Origin: Agarivorans sp. Toyoura001 | GTDB lineage: Bacteria; Pseudomonadota; Gammaproteobacteria; Enterobacterales; Celerinatantimonadaceae | Reading direction: 5' to 3' | NCBI RefSeq assembly: GCF_005405585.1 | Contig: NZ_BJEQ01000009.1 | Location: 94,572 to 158,571, forward strand | DNA: 64,000 nt | In this document: positions 1-10,423 of the stretch, piece by piece | Numbering within the stretch: position 1 is the first letter of the stretch | How the letters are laid out: every line of letters starts with the position of its first letter | Position numbers and translations under genes: made by a program | Notes under the pieces: model-generated | Told to the model about the DNA's origin: nothing | The model's database searches: none | Seen by the model: only the letters and a program-made list of their open reading frames with translations

Positions 1-444
1 GGTGAGGCAGAGCAAAATGATGCAAAACAGACTCGCAAAAACAAACGGTAAACTAAGACCAAATTGCCACCAGCACGCCAGAGTTAATAAACCTGAAGCT
101 AACTCTACTAGAGGGTAGCGAGCACTGATTGAAGCTTTACAAGTAGCACACTTTCCTCGAAGAATTAACCAACTGATGACCGGGATATTTTGCCAAGCAG
201 TGATTAGGCTGTTACAGCTTGGGCAGGCTGAACGGGGCACCATTAAGTTGTAAGTGTCAGCTTCTGATTCAGAGTTATCTTTTAGCTCATCAGCTAAAAA
301 AGAACGACATTCTGTTGTCCACTCTCGCTGCAACATTATAGGTAAGCGGTGAATCACCACATTTAAAAAAGAGCCAATACACAGAGCTATTAATAAGCAG
401 AAACCCAGCGCAGTGGCTGGGTAGAGTAGAATAAAATTTTGCAT
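1..444 (-). CDS. pilD: Prepilin peptidase/N-methyltransferase PilD, N-terminal part (cut by window edge)
   Basis: Bifunctional inner-membrane aspartic protease that cleaves type IV prepilin leaders and N-methylates the new N-terminal residue. The frame is open from an ATG at 444 to the window edge (148 codons), so the C-terminal catalytic half is not seen. Visible are an N-terminal membrane helix followed by the family motif [12 protein letters not shown], and the paired zinc-binding CxxC motifs CPSC and CATC that flank the cytoplasmic loop, then the next hydrophobic segments. It starts 2 nt after the pilC stop codon, so it is the last visible gene of a pilA-B-C-D unit. The start is internal to the operon. 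Identification is firm; completeness is unknown. Confidence 0.93.
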   Translation of the reverse strand, partial: MQNFILLYPATALGFCLLIALCIGSFLNVVIHRLPIMLQREWTTECRSFLADELKDNSESEADTYNLMVPRSACPSCNSLITAWQNIPVISWLILRGKCATCKASISARYPLVELASGLLTLACWWQFGLSLPFVFASLFCIILLCLT

Positions 445-446
445 GC

Positions 447-1694
447 TTAGCTTACAACTGAGCCTAGTTTAAAGATTGGTAAATACATGGCTACTACCAT
501 ACCACCAACTAACACACCTAGCACAGCCATAATCAGTGGTTCAATAAGGCTTGTTAAGCCATCTACTGCGTCATCCACCTGTTGCTCATAAATATTAGCC
601 ACTTTATCAAGCATGCTATCTAATGAGCCCGACTCCTCACCAATCATCACCATTTGTGTAACCATATCCGGAAAAATTTCTACGGTACGCATAGCAATAT
701 TCATTTGCATACCGCCAGTGACCTCGATACGTATGGCATCGATAGCGTTTCTATAGACCACATTACCAGAGGCTCCTGCAGCTGACTTTAAAGCATCAAT
801 AAGGGGAATGCCTGCGGCGAAAGTAGTCGATAGTGTTCTTGCAAAACGTGCCATCGCTGCTTTATGCAAGATAGGATTTATTACTGGAATTTTAAGAATG
901 AATCTGTCAGTGGCATCTTTAACCGCTTGGGATCGCCTAAAAGCTTGCACGTATGCGTAGCTAGCCACAAAAATTCCACCGAAAATAAGTGGCCAATAAT
1001 CTTGTAGAAAGCGAGATATACCAATTACAAACTGGGTGAAAGCGGGGAGTTCAGCATCAAAGCTCGCAAAAATTTCTTCAAATTGCGGAATAACAAATAG
1101 TAAAAGAATCGTGGTTACAATAATTGCAACAATAATCACCGACACAGGGTAGAACATCGCTTTTTTAATTTTTGATTTTAGTGCTTCGGCTTTTTCTTTG
1201 TATATTGCAACACGGTCATAAATGGTTTCTAAAGCACCGCTTTGCTCGCCAGCTTCAATTAAATCGCAATAAAGACTATCGAAATAAAGAGGGTGTTTTC
1301 TTAGCGTATCTGATAGTGCCGTACCTGACTCCACTTCAGCAGCGATCTCAGAGATGAGCTCACGCATTGCTGGTTTTTCTACACTTTTCGAAATTATGTT
1401 AAAACTTTGGACCAATGGCACGCCAGCTTGCAACATGGTGGCTATTTGCCGAGACATTACAGCAATATCCATCGCATTGATTCTGTTACCCAACTTAGAA
1501 AGAAAATTCTCCGTTTTCTTTTTGGTTTTGGTAACAGTGATACCCTGTCGGCGTAGCTCCGCTTTTACTTGACTGATCGTCTCAGCTTGATATTCACCAC
1601 TGACCTTACCACCTTTGCGGTTTACTCCGCTCCACGTATAGGCATTAATTTTTTTGACGGCGACTTTTCGTTTTGTGTTGGTTGCGGTAGCCAT
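447..1694 (-). CDS. pilC: Type IV pilus inner-membrane platform protein PilC
   Basis: Polytopic GspF/PilC-family platform protein that couples the PilB motor to pilin assembly in the inner membrane. The 415-residue product is of normal family length. It has a basic N-terminal region (about 1-70), then two repeated T2SSF cytoplasmic domains (about 75-195 and 280-400), each ending in strong membrane helices, including a run near 180-205 and the C-terminal helix near 385-405. Motifs such as [12 protein letters not shown] and [10 protein letters not shown] mark the two repeats. It lies between pilB (86 nt upstream) and pilD (2 nt downstream), consistent with one transcript. Confidence 0.95.
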   Translation of the reverse strand: MATATNTKRKVAVKKINAYTWSGVNRKGGKVSGEYQAETISQVKAELRRQGITVTKTKKKTENFLSKLGNRINAMDIAVMSRQIATMLQAGVPLVQSFNIISKSVEKPAMRELISEIAAEVESGTALSDTLRKHPLYFDSLYCDLIEAGEQSGALETIYDRVAIYKEKAEALKSKIKKAMFYPVSVIIVAIIVTTILLLFVIPQFEEIFASFDAELPAFTQFVIGISRFLQDYWPLIFGGIFVASYAYVQAFRRSQAVKDATDRFILKIPVINPILHKAAMARFARTLSTTFAAGIPLIDALKSAAGASGNVVYRNAIDAIRIEVTGGMQMNIAMRTVEIFPDMVTQMVMIGEESGSLDSMLDKVANIYEQQVDDAVDGLTSLIEPLIMAVLGVLVGGMVVAMYLPIFKLGSVVS

Positions 1695-1780
1695 AACATC
1701 CTTGCTAATTTTTGTTACTTAATTTGTATAAAGCCAGTTGTCTAAATATATCAGGTGATTACATTACGTAGTGGGTGGAG

Positions 1781-3484
1781 TTACACATTTGTGACTCGCT
1801 CGACTTCGGAGAGGCTTGTAACACCTAAGCGGGCTTTTTCTAAGGCTGACATACGTAACGAATACATCCCTTCTTCAGCGGCTTGTTCTGCTATTTGAAT
1901 TGAATTACCTTCTAACATAATCAATTTGGCAATAGCTGAGCTCATTGGCATCACTTCGTATATTCCCACTCGTCCTTTATACCCACCGGTGCATTTCTCA
2001 CAGCCAACGGGGTCAAATAGCTTAATGCCTGAGTCAATCTGCGTTTGAGTAAAGCCCATTTTGGGTAGCAAAATGGCTTCTACCATTTTGGGTTTTTTAC
2101 AATGTTCACATAATTTACGGGCTAGGCGTTGAGCAATAATCAAACTAACGGAAGAGGCAATGTTAAAGGCTGGTACGCCCATATTTAACAAGCGTGTTAA
2201 GGTTTCTGCTGCTGAGTTGGTATGTAGAGTAGACAGTACTAAGTGACCAGTTTGGGCGGCTTTAATCGATATTTCAGCGGTTTCAAGATCTCGAATTTCA
2301 CCTACCATGACGATGTCGGGATCTTGACGTAAGAAAGCTCGCAAGGCGCTGGCGAAGGTCATGCCTGCTTTGTTGTTAATGAGTACTTGGTTTACCCCTG
2401 GCAAGTTAATTTCTACAGGGTCTTCGGCAGTCGAAATGTTGGTTTCGGTGGTATTAAGAATATTTAGACCAGTATATAAGGATACAGTTTTACCCGAACC
2501 GGTAGGTCCGGTCACTAGTATCATTCCTTGCGGACGCGCCAGAGCATCTAGATATAGTTTCTTTTGTTTTTCATCGTAACCGAGAATATCTATATTAAGA
2601 TTGGCTGCTGATGAGTCCAAAATACGAATTACAATTTTTTCTCCCCACATAGTCGGTAGGGAGTTAACCCGCATATCAATGGCTTTGTTACGGCCGGTTT
2701 TTAGTTTAATTCGACCGTCTTGCGGCAAGCGACGTTCAGCGATATCCATTCTTGCCATTACTTTTAAGCGCGCTGAGAAGCGGTTTGCTAAGTTAATCGG
2801 GGGGCTAGCAATTTCATGTAAAATACCATCAATACGAAATCGAATTCGGTATTTATGCTCATAAGGTTCAAAATGTAAATCTGAAGCGCCTCGACGGATA
2901 GAGTCCATCAATATCTTGTTGATATAAACAACAATCGGTGCATCATCTTCTTTATTATCTTGCTTTTCATCAAGCCGAGAGTTTTCATCGCTTACCTCTA
3001 GGCCACTGATATCGTCATCAGAGATGTCGCCGATATCTAAGTTAGAGGTATCATCTACAAGGGATTGAATTGCTTTATGTAGTTTAGTTTCCTCAACCAA
3101 AAGCGCTTCAACATGTAGTCCAAAACTAAAACCAAAATCTTCAAGGGCAGCTACATTGCTTGGGTCAGCCATTGCAACATAAAGAGTTTGGTTTTGGCTA
3201 TAAACCGGCAATACGTGGTGTTTGAATATTAGCTTTTCGTTTAAGAAGTTTTGCGGGATTTCGGTAAGCTCAATCGCGTCTAAGTCTAGCAACGGAATGC
3301 CAAATTGCGCTTCACAGAAATCTGCAAGGTCTCGACTAGAAATCAATTCGTTTTCAATGAGTACCGACGTAAACGCCGTTTGCTCTTGAATACTGCGCTT
3401 ATAGAGCTCAACTAGCTGAGTTTCTTTTTCTGGAAAAGAAACGGCCAAGCTTGAAGCTAGGCCGTTTAAGCTGTTATTAGACAT
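1781..3484 (-). CDS. pilB: Type IV pilus assembly ATPase PilB
   Basis: Cytoplasmic hexameric secretion ATPase that powers pilus extension. The 567-residue protein has an N-terminal T2SSE_N (MshEN-like) domain (about 50-150), an acidic linker rich in Asp near 150-180, and the GspE-type ATPase. The Walker A motif GPTGSGKT is near residue 330, the Asp-box and Walker B region [12 protein letters not shown] near 395, and a four-cysteine zinc motif (CEHC and CEKC) near 465-500. The gene begins 11 nt after the pilA stop codon, so pilin and motor are probably co-transcribed, with pilin likely in excess. PilB is preferred over GspE because of the pilA, pilC and pilD neighbours. Confidence 0.95.
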   Translation of the reverse strand: MSNNSLNGLASSLAVSFPEKETQLVELYKRSIQEQTAFTSVLIENELISSRDLADFCEAQFGIPLLDLDAIELTEIPQNFLNEKLIFKHHVLPVYSQNQTLYVAMADPSNVAALEDFGFSFGLHVEALLVEETKLHKAIQSLVDDTSNLDIGDISDDDISGLEVSDENSRLDEKQDNKEDDAPIVVYINKILMDSIRRGASDLHFEPYEHKYRIRFRIDGILHEIASPPINLANRFSARLKVMARMDIAERRLPQDGRIKLKTGRNKAIDMRVNSLPTMWGEKIVIRILDSSAANLNIDILGYDEKQKKLYLDALARPQGMILVTGPTGSGKTVSLYTGLNILNTTETNISTAEDPVEINLPGVNQVLINNKAGMTFASALRAFLRQDPDIVMVGEIRDLETAEISIKAAQTGHLVLSTLHTNSAAETLTRLLNMGVPAFNIASSVSLIIAQRLARKLCEHCKKPKMVEAILLPKMGFTQTQIDSGIKLFDPVGCEKCTGGYKGRVGIYEVMPMSSAIAKLIMLEGNSIQIAEQAAEEGMYSLRMSALEKARLGVTSLSEVERVTNV

Positions 3485-3495
3485 TGTAAATTATA

Positions 3496-3954
3496 TTAAC
3501 AAAGGTCTGCAGCGATACATGAACCCGTTTTGTCCCAAGTTACTGCTCCGCCAGAAACTGCACCTGAAAGGATATAAGTCTTGTTATCTGGTAACCCAGC
3601 AGATGTTGCGGTGATCACATACTCATTAGACGCAACTGTAATTTCAACTTTCTCAACAAAGTCACCAGTGGCTGAAGTTGCAGCCAAATTTGTAGCTTTC
3701 GTGAAACACTCATCATTAGTTGCAGAAGGAGAAGATATGGCATTTGTTTGAACACAAATTTCAAGCGAGGTTTTGCTAGGTCCAACAGCTAACACTGTTT
3801 CTGAAAATCTTGATTTTGAAGTGTATGTTTGGTAAGCCGGCAGGGCTACCGCTGCCAAAATAGCAATAATTGCTACTACGATCATTAATTCAATAAGAGT
3901 AAAACCTGATTGCTTGTTAGCAACTTTGGTTTGAAGGTTTTGGATGGTTTTCAT
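3496..3954 (-). CDS. pilA: Type IV major pilin (PilA-type prepilin)
   Basis: Structural subunit of the type IV pilus. The 152-residue prepilin has a short basic leader and the class III signal with cleavage after Gly in [14 protein letters not shown], with Glu at position +5 of the mature protein, followed by the long hydrophobic alpha1 helix ending in [17 protein letters not shown]-terminal pair of cysteines (CIAADLC at the end) may form the disulfide-bonded D-loop. Two more cysteines (ICVQ, DECF) lie mid-protein. It is the first gene of the pilus cluster and has a 254-nt upstream gap. Typical cluster pilin; the head domain is expected to vary between strains. Confidence 0.93.
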   Translation of the reverse strand: MKTIQNLQTKVANKQSGFTLIELMIVVAIIAILAAVALPAYQTYTSKSRFSETVLAVGPSKTSLEICVQTNAISSPSATNDECFTKATNLAATSATGDFVEKVEITVASNEYVITATSAGLPDNKTYILSGAVSGGAVTWDKTGSCIAADLC

Positions 3955-4162
3955 TGCGTCTTTCCTTTACACAAGTTTTTTGAAGTTATTCATTTACCGT
4001 TGTTTTTGTTCAGAGTTGTGGTGAAACAATTGAGTTGTTTCTACGCCCCTGATACCACGATGCTATAAATGAGTTTCACATTAAAGCATACGACTTAAAA
4101 AAGTATAGCTTTTATTGAAAAAAGGCAATGATATCGTGATCTTAGCGACACTTATTAAACGA

Positions 4163-4188
4163 CCTGTGTACAATTAGGTGTACACAGG
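4163..4188 (-). terminator. Perfect 10-bp dyad behind nadC, possible terminator
   Basis: CCTGTGTACA and TGTACACAGG are perfect inverted repeats separated by 6 nt. The hairpin lies 20 nt after the nadC stop codon (minus strand) and is followed on that strand by only a weak T-containing tail. It could therefore be a poor intrinsic terminator for nadC. An operator for a dimeric DNA-binding protein is the alternative. Confidence 0.45.
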
Positions 4189-4208
4189 GATGTTAGCATT
4201 AACAATTA

Positions 4209-5066
<858 letters not shown>

Positions 5067-5206
5067 TTAGTAGATGTGAAGTAGATAAGTGAATTATCAT
5101 CATAAATATTGACGTATTTTAACGCAGAAGCTTCACGCTTGCATGGGCTAATCTAGTCTTTATTATGAGTAGCTACATTTGGTATTGCTTATACGGAGGT
5201 TTAGGC

Positions 5207-5746
5207 TTGAGAATCAACGCACAACATCAACTGGTTTCAGCTAGGCAAATACCCAGTGCATTCTATAATTTGCGGCCTACGGGCGAAGTGAGCTTGTTGG
5301 TTATTCATTGTATAAGTTTGCCCGAGGGGAAATTTGGTAATCAGTATATTGATGACTTGTTTAGTGGTTGCCTTGATTGCTCCGTTGATCCAAGCTTTCA
5401 TGATCTAGAAGGTCTAGAAGTTTCAGCCCACCTACTTATTGATAGAGCCGGACGGGTAACTCAATACGTACCTTTTGATAAACGGGCTTGGCATGCTGGT
5501 GTATCTTCTTTCGAGAATCAAGAAAACTGCAATGATTACTCCATTGGCATTGAGTTAGAAGGCACCGATACAAGCCGCTATACTTCAAATCAGTATCAAT
5601 GCTTAATAGAGGTCACTAAGTTACTGCAAAGTAACTACCCAGCCATTACCAAGCAGCGCATTGTGGCACATAGTGATATTGCTCCAGGAAGGAAAACCGA
5701 TCCCGGTTTGGAATTTGATTGGAGCCGATACCTAGACGCATTATAA
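5207..5746 (+). CDS. ampD: 1,6-anhydro-N-acetylmuramyl-L-alanine amidase AmpD
   Basis: Cytoplasmic zinc amidase that removes the peptide from anhydro-muropeptides during peptidoglycan recycling, and thereby keeps AmpR-type signalling low. The frame is open from an ATG at 5165, but I place the start at TTG 5207: it is preceded 6 nt upstream by GGAGGT (5195-5200), and from there the protein (179 aa) aligns with the family N-terminus. Amidase_2 features are visible: the first zinc His in VIHCISLPEG, SAHLLI, QYVPFDKRAWHAG, NDYSIGIELEGTD, and the terminal zinc His/Asp region AHSDIAPGRKTDPG. It is followed by ampE 74 nt downstream. Confidence 0.93.
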   Translation: MRINAQHQLVSARQIPSAFYNLRPTGEVSLLVIHCISLPEGKFGNQYIDDLFSGCLDCSVDPSFHDLEGLEVSAHLLIDRAGRVTQYVPFDKRAWHAGVSSFENQENCNDYSIGIELEGTDTSRYTSNQYQCLIEVTKLLQSNYPAITKQRIVAHSDIAPGRKTDPGLEFDWSRYLDAL

Positions 5747-5820
5747 AGTCGCTAGATATCGCTAAGTAATTAACTTAATATTTATTATCAAGCTGACGTT
5801 TATGGAGTAAATTCAGCAAC

Positions 5821-6675
5821 ATGTCTTTAATTTCACTTTTGTTAGCCTTGAGTTTAGAACGTGCTCGCCGAATTGGCGCCAGTTGGTGGTGGCAGCATGT
5901 ATTTCATTGGTGGTTGCAACGTTTCGATAGCTTGTCTGCAACATGGCAGATTGTTATGGCGGTGGTTCTGCCTACGCTGCTGCTTGCTTACTTGCAAGTT
6001 AGCTTAACTGGTTGGCTGTTTGGCTTACCCAGTTTGGCTTTATGGATTTTTATTCCACTGCTTACCTTAGGTTGCCCGCCATTGCAGCAAGGTTATCGAG
6101 ACTACCTTCGGGCAGCCGCTAGTGGTAACGAACAAGCCTGTAATGAGTTTAACCAACAGCTATTGAGCCAAATTCACCCGCTGCATCAAACTGATGAAAA
6201 GGAATCTATCGCTCTCTCTACTGGCACCCAACTCATGTGGCTTAACTATCGTTACTATTTTGCGGTGATCTTTTTCTATGTATTAGCGGGGCCAGCTGGT
6301 GCAGTGTTTTATGGTTGCAGCCGCGGCTTGTATTTACATAAAAGTACCGAGGTGCAAGCTCTTGCGCCTACGGTAAATAATTTCATGCACTATATAGATT
6401 GGCTGCCAAGCCGTTTAGCGAGTTTATGTTATTTGGCGGTAGGCAATACCTCAGCAGCTTTACCCATTTGGTTGCAAGCTTTAAAAGATACTACCCATAG
6501 CAACGGTTATTGGTTGGCCAAGGTGGCGGTAGCTGCAGAGCTTTCTGGCGACGAATCTGAACACGAGATGTTGTGCGTGGCTACTACCTGCCGTTTCGTT
6601 AGTTTAGCTAAGCGCGGAATTATGTTTGCGATTGCGATTATCGCCATGCTAACTATCGCTGGTTGGTTAATTTAG
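5821..6675 (+). CDS. ampE: AmpE-family inner-membrane regulatory protein
   Basis: AmpE is an inner-membrane protein of unclear biochemical role encoded behind ampD (the CobD/CbiB-like AmpE family). The 284-residue product begins with the characteristic MSLISLLLALSLERARR segment and has hydrophobic stretches near 40-65, 70-95, 140-165 and the C-terminus (265-284). The central loop region HYIDWLPSRLASLCYLAVGN is typical of the CobD-like fold. Spacing to ampD (74 nt) suggests one ampDE transcript. Identification rests on membrane pattern, sequence recognition and position. Confidence 0.88.
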   Translation: MSLISLLLALSLERARRIGASWWWQHVFHWWLQRFDSLSATWQIVMAVVLPTLLLAYLQVSLTGWLFGLPSLALWIFIPLLTLGCPPLQQGYRDYLRAAASGNEQACNEFNQQLLSQIHPLHQTDEKESIALSTGTQLMWLNYRYYFAVIFFYVLAGPAGAVFYGCSRGLYLHKSTEVQALAPTVNNFMHYIDWLPSRLASLCYLAVGNTSAALPIWLQALKDTTHSNGYWLAKVAVAAELSGDESEHEMLCVATTCRFVSLAKRGIMFAIAIIAMLTIAGWLI

Positions 6676-6682
6676 CCCTGTC

Positions 6683-6713
6683 AGTCGAGTTGTAGCAAAC
6701 TCGACTAATTTTC
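6683..6713 (+). terminator. Hairpin after ampE, probable intrinsic terminator
   Basis: AGTCGAGTT and AACTCGACT form a perfect 9-bp stem with a 6-nt loop, 8 nt after the ampE stop codon. The following tract AATTTT is short, so termination may be only moderate. Confidence 0.55.
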
Positions 6714-6770
6714 ACATTTCATTGTTAACTCCTTCCCCTTTGTTACATTCGGTTGATCTTGTGCACAAAA

Positions 6771-6786
6771 AAAGGTCTGACCAATT
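6771..6786 (+). promoter_or_regulatory. Upstream PdhR operator (imperfect)
   Basis: GGTCTGACCAATT matches the PdhR consensus ATTGGT-N3-ACCAAT fully in the right half and in the GGT core of the left half. It lies about 150 nt upstream of pdhR. Together with the perfect site near 6905 it suggests two-site autoregulation by pyruvate-responsive PdhR. Confidence 0.55.
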
Positions 6787-6896
6787 ATATTTGTAGGACA
6801 ATAGACTTTACATATCTGGCATTAGGTGCTGGCTAAATTGATGTGGGTCAATTTTTCTGGACAGGGTGTTTCTGATTTGTTAATTTGCTGCGTGTA

Positions 6897-6912
6897 AATT
6901 GGTATTACCAAT
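6897..6912 (+). promoter_or_regulatory. PdhR operator in front of pdhR-aceEF
   Basis: AATTGGTATTACCAAT is a perfect match to the PdhR dyad ATTGGT-N3-ACCAAT, and ends 20 nt before the pdhR start codon. By analogy with E. coli, PdhR without pyruvate would bind here and repress pdhR-aceEF. Confidence 0.82.
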
Positions 6913-6932
6913 ATTCAAATTGATAGGAATCG

Positions 6933-7697
6933 ATGAGCTACCAACGAATTAAACCACCTAAACTCGCCGACGTAATTGCTAAGCAATTAGAGCGAATGAT
7001 TGTAGAAGGGAGTTTACCGCCAGGTGAGCGTTTGCCTGCCGAACGGGAGTTGGCTATTCAGTTCGATGTTTCACGTCCATCATTGCGTGAAGCGATTCAA
7101 AAATTAGAAGCGAAAGGCTTGGTAGTAAGGCGACAAGGTGGCGGTACTTATGTACAGCAAAAGTTGCGCGAAGCGCTTACAGATCCCTTGTTTGATTTAT
7201 TGTCCAATCATGATGAAAGCCAACTAGACTTGTTGGAGTTTCGTCACGCTGTTGAGGGGATTTCTGCCTATTATGCCGCCCTAAGAGGGACCGAAGCGGA
7301 TTTAGATAAAATTCAGGCTTGTCACGAGCGCATAGAGCTGGCGCAGCAAGACGGAAATACTCAAGACGAAGCAAAAGCAGTTTTAAATTTTTATGAAGCG
7401 ATTACCGAGGCGTCACATAACTTGGTGTTGTTTCATTTGATTAGAGGCTTAAGTCCATTGTTGGAAAAAAACATTATGGACAATTTTCAACTCTTGTATA
7501 CACGCCCAGATGTTGCCGAGAAAATTCGCCACCATCGGTCGTTAATGCTGCAGGCCATCTTAGATGGTAAGCCAGATGATGCGAGAGAAGCTTCACACAA
7601 ACATTTGGCGTTTATTGAAGAAACGCTATTGCTGATTGAGCGAGAAGATAGCCGTGTAGAGCGGTCTAATCGTCGTTTAAAACAATTGAAAGTGTAA
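6933..7697 (+). CDS. pdhR: Pyruvate-responsive GntR-family repressor PdhR
   Basis: Transcriptional repressor of the pyruvate dehydrogenase genes, relieved by pyruvate in E. coli. The 254-residue protein has an N-terminal GntR winged helix (about 8-75; motifs [15 protein letters not shown] and [28 protein letters not shown]) and a C-terminal FadR/FCD all-helical effector domain (about 95-230). It is immediately upstream of aceE (57-nt gap). A perfect PdhR dyad lies before it, so autoregulation is very likely. Position and operator make PdhR much more likely than another FadR-subfamily member. Confidence 0.95.
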   Translation: MSYQRIKPPKLADVIAKQLERMIVEGSLPPGERLPAERELAIQFDVSRPSLREAIQKLEAKGLVVRRQGGGTYVQQKLREALTDPLFDLLSNHDESQLDLLEFRHAVEGISAYYAALRGTEADLDKIQACHERIELAQQDGNTQDEAKAVLNFYEAITEASHNLVLFHLIRGLSPLLEKNIMDNFQLLYTRPDVAEKIRHHRSLMLQAILDGKPDDAREASHKHLAFIEETLLLIEREDSRVERSNRRLKQLKV

Positions 7698-7754
7698 CCC
7701 AAGCCTTAAAAATTAGGTTTTGGAAAACTATTAATAACTGATAAGGAAACAGCC

Positions 7755-10412
7755 ATGTCAGAGGTACTGAAGCATGATGTTGACTCGCTAGAAACCAGTG
7801 AGTGGATCGACGCCATTGAATCTGTGATCCGTGAGGAAGGCGTTGAACGTGCACAGTTCTTGTTAGAGCAGGTCATTGCTAACGCTAAGATTGATGGATT
7901 AGCTGGCCCTGGCGGGTCTATCACTAGCGATTACATCAATACTATCGCAGTGTCAGATGAGCCTGAATACCCTGGCGACAGTGCGATAGAGCGTCGTATT
8001 CGTTCTATTATTCGCTGGAATGCAATTATGATTGTATTGCGCGCATCTAAAAAGGACCTCGACCTAGGCGGTCACATGGCGTCTTATCAGTCTTCTGCTG
8101 CATTTTATGAAGTGTGTTTTAACCACTTCTTCCGTGCGCGCAATGAGCAAGATGGCGGTGATTTGGTTTATTACCAAGGGCACATATCTCCGGGTATTTA
8201 CGCACGCGCCTTTGTTGAAGGGCGTTTAACGACTGAGCAACTAGATAACTTCCGGCAAGAAGTAGGCGGTAACGGTTTAAGCTCTTACCCACACCCTAAG
8301 TTAATGCCTGAGTTCTGGCAGTTTCCTACCGTGTCTATGGGCCTTGGTCCTATCTCTGCTATTTATCAAGCACGTTTTCTTAAGTACCTTACTGGTCGAG
8401 GCTTAAAAGACTGTACTCAGCAACGTGTGTACGCGTTCTTGGGTGATGGCGAGATGGACGAACCAGAATCACGTGGTGCAATTTCTTTTGCCGCTCGTGA
8501 AAAGTTAGATAACTTATGTTTCCTTATTAACTGTAACTTACAGCGCTTAGACGGCCCAGTAATGGGTAACGGCAAAATCATTCAAGAGCTAGAAGGCCTA
8601 TTTAAAGGTGCTGGCTGGAATGTGATTAAAGTGGTTTGGGGGAGTGAGTGGGACAGCCTGCTAGCGAAAGACAGTTCTGGTAAGTTGTTGCAGTTGATGA
8701 ACGAAACCATTGACGGCGATTACCAAACCTTTAAAGCAAAATATGGCGCTTATGTGCGTGAGCACTTCTTTGGCAAATACAGCGAAACTGCTGAATTAGT
8801 TAAAGATATGAGTGACGACGAAATTTTTGCTCTGCGTCGTGGTGGCCACGATCCGGTTAAACTTTACGCCGCCTTTGATAAAGCACGTAAAACAGCCGGC
8901 GTACCTACTGTTATCTTAGCCAAAACGGTTAAAGGTTACGGTATGGGCGAAGCCGCTCAAGGTAAAAACATTGCTCACGGCGTGAAGAAAATGGACATGA
9001 ACTATGTTCAGCAATTCCGTGACCGTTTAGGTGTAGATGTAAGTGACGCAGACTTACCTAATCTGCCTTACATTGAGCTTAAACCAGGTACAGCAGAATA
9101 CGATTACCTACACGCTCGCCGTAAAGAGTTAAAAGGTTACACGCCAACTCGTTTGCCTAAATTTACTAAAGATTTAGACATCCCTGAGTTGAGTGAGTTT
9201 GATGCTTTATTAGGTGAGCAAAAACGCGAAATATCTACCACCATGGCTTATGTTCGAGCACTAAATGTCATGCTTAAGAACAAAGGCATTGGTAAAAACA
9301 TCGTGCCGATTATTGCCGATGAAGCACGAACCTTTGGTATGGAAGGCTTGTTCCGCCAAGTGGGTATTTACAACCCTGGCGGTCAGGTTTATACCCCGCA
9401 AGACAGAGAGCAAGTGTCTTACTATAAAGAAGATACTAGCGGTCAAGTATTGCAAGAAGGGATTAACGAATTAGGTGCCATGAGCTCATGGGTTGCTGCT
9501 GCTACGTCATACAGCACCAACGATGTACCAATGATTCCGTTCTACATCTATTACTCAATGTTTGGTTTCCAACGTGTAGGTGATATGTGTTGGATGGCGG
9601 GCGACCAACAAGCGCGCGGTTTCTTATTGGGCGCTACAGCCGGTAGAACCACCCTAAATGGCGAAGGCTTGCAGCACGAAGATGGTCATAGTTTAATTTT
9701 GGCTAATACCATTCCTAACTGTATTTCTTACGACCCAAGCTTTGCCTTTGAAGTAGCTGTAATTCTGCAAGATGGTTTGCGCCGTATGTACGGTGAGCAA
9801 GAGAATGTTTACTACTACTTGACCTTGATGAATGAAAACTATCATCAACCAGCTATGCCAGAAGGCGCAGCTGACGGTATCCGCAAAGGTATCTACAAGT
9901 TTGAGAGTAATAAAGGCAGCAAGGCTCAGGTTCAGTTATTGGGCTCTGGCACTATCATGCAGCAAGTACTTAAGGCCGCTAAAGTGTTGAGTGAAGAGTA
10001 CGACGTAGCGTCTGAAGTCTTCAGTGTTACCTCGTTTAACGAACTGACCCGCGAAGGCCAAGCTGTTGAGCGTTTGAACATGCTTAAGCCAGAAGCGGAA
10101 GAGCAAGTACCGTTTATTACTGAAGTTTTAAGTGACTTACCGACTATTGCCGCTACCGATTACATGAAGCAATACGCCGAGCAAGTACGTGCTTACATTC
10201 CTGGTAGTTACAAAGTACTAGGTACCGATGGATTTGGTCGCAGTGATAGCCGTGAAAATCTACGTCGTCACTTCGAAGTGAATGCCGATTACATTGTTGT
10301 AGCTTCGTTAGCTGAGTTAGCTAAAGCTGGAACTATTGATAAGAAGTTAGTGGTAGAAGCGATTGAAAAATATGGCATCGACACTGACAAAGTTAACCCT
10401 CTCTACGCGTAA
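7755..10412 (+). CDS. aceE: Pyruvate dehydrogenase E1 component (homodimeric)
   Basis: Thiamine-diphosphate enzyme that decarboxylates pyruvate and reductively acetylates the lipoyl arms of E2. The 885-residue length fits the AceE homodimeric type (E. coli about 887). The ThDP/Mg motif [10 protein letters not shown] followed by NLCFLINCN is near 232-262. Catalytic-loop and transketolase-like pyrimidine-binding regions are seen around 510-650 (including [18 protein letters not shown]). A GGA-containing ribosome-binding site precedes the ATG. It is separated from aceF by 11 nt and follows pdhR, forming a pdhR-aceE-aceF operon. Confidence 0.97.
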   Translation: MSEVLKHDVDSLETSEWIDAIESVIREEGVERAQFLLEQVIANAKIDGLAGPGGSITSDYINTIAVSDEPEYPGDSAIERRIRSIIRWNAIMIVLRASKKDLDLGGHMASYQSSAAFYEVCFNHFFRARNEQDGGDLVYYQGHISPGIYARAFVEGRLTTEQLDNFRQEVGGNGLSSYPHPKLMPEFWQFPTVSMGLGPISAIYQARFLKYLTGRGLKDCTQQRVYAFLGDGEMDEPESRGAISFAAREKLDNLCFLINCNLQRLDGPVMGNGKIIQELEGLFKGAGWNVIKVVWGSEWDSLLAKDSSGKLLQLMNETIDGDYQTFKAKYGAYVREHFFGKYSETAELVKDMSDDEIFALRRGGHDPVKLYAAFDKARKTAGVPTVILAKTVKGYGMGEAAQGKNIAHGVKKMDMNYVQQFRDRLGVDVSDADLPNLPYIELKPGTAEYDYLHARRKELKGYTPTRLPKFTKDLDIPELSEFDALLGEQKREISTTMAYVRALNVMLKNKGIGKNIVPIIADEARTFGMEGLFRQVGIYNPGGQVYTPQDREQVSYYKEDTSGQVLQEGINELGAMSSWVAAATSYSTNDVPMIPFYIYYSMFGFQRVGDMCWMAGDQQARGFLLGATAGRTTLNGEGLQHEDGHSLILANTIPNCISYDPSFAFEVAVILQDGLRRMYGEQENVYYYLTLMNENYHQPAMPEGAADGIRKGIYKFESNKGSKAQVQLLGSGTIMQQVLKAAKVLSEEYDVASEVFSVTSFNELTREGQAVERLNMLKPEAEEQVPFITEVLSDLPTIAATDYMKQYAEQVRAYIPGSYKVLGTDGFGRSDSRENLRRHFEVNADYIVVASLAELAKAGTIDKKLVVEAIEKYGIDTDKVNPLYA

Positions 10413-10423
10413 GGGCGAGTGAT

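Noticed and set aside
4130..4150. Possible sigma54 promoter for pilA
   Set aside because: GATCAC-N5-ATTGC lacks the essential GG of the -24 element.
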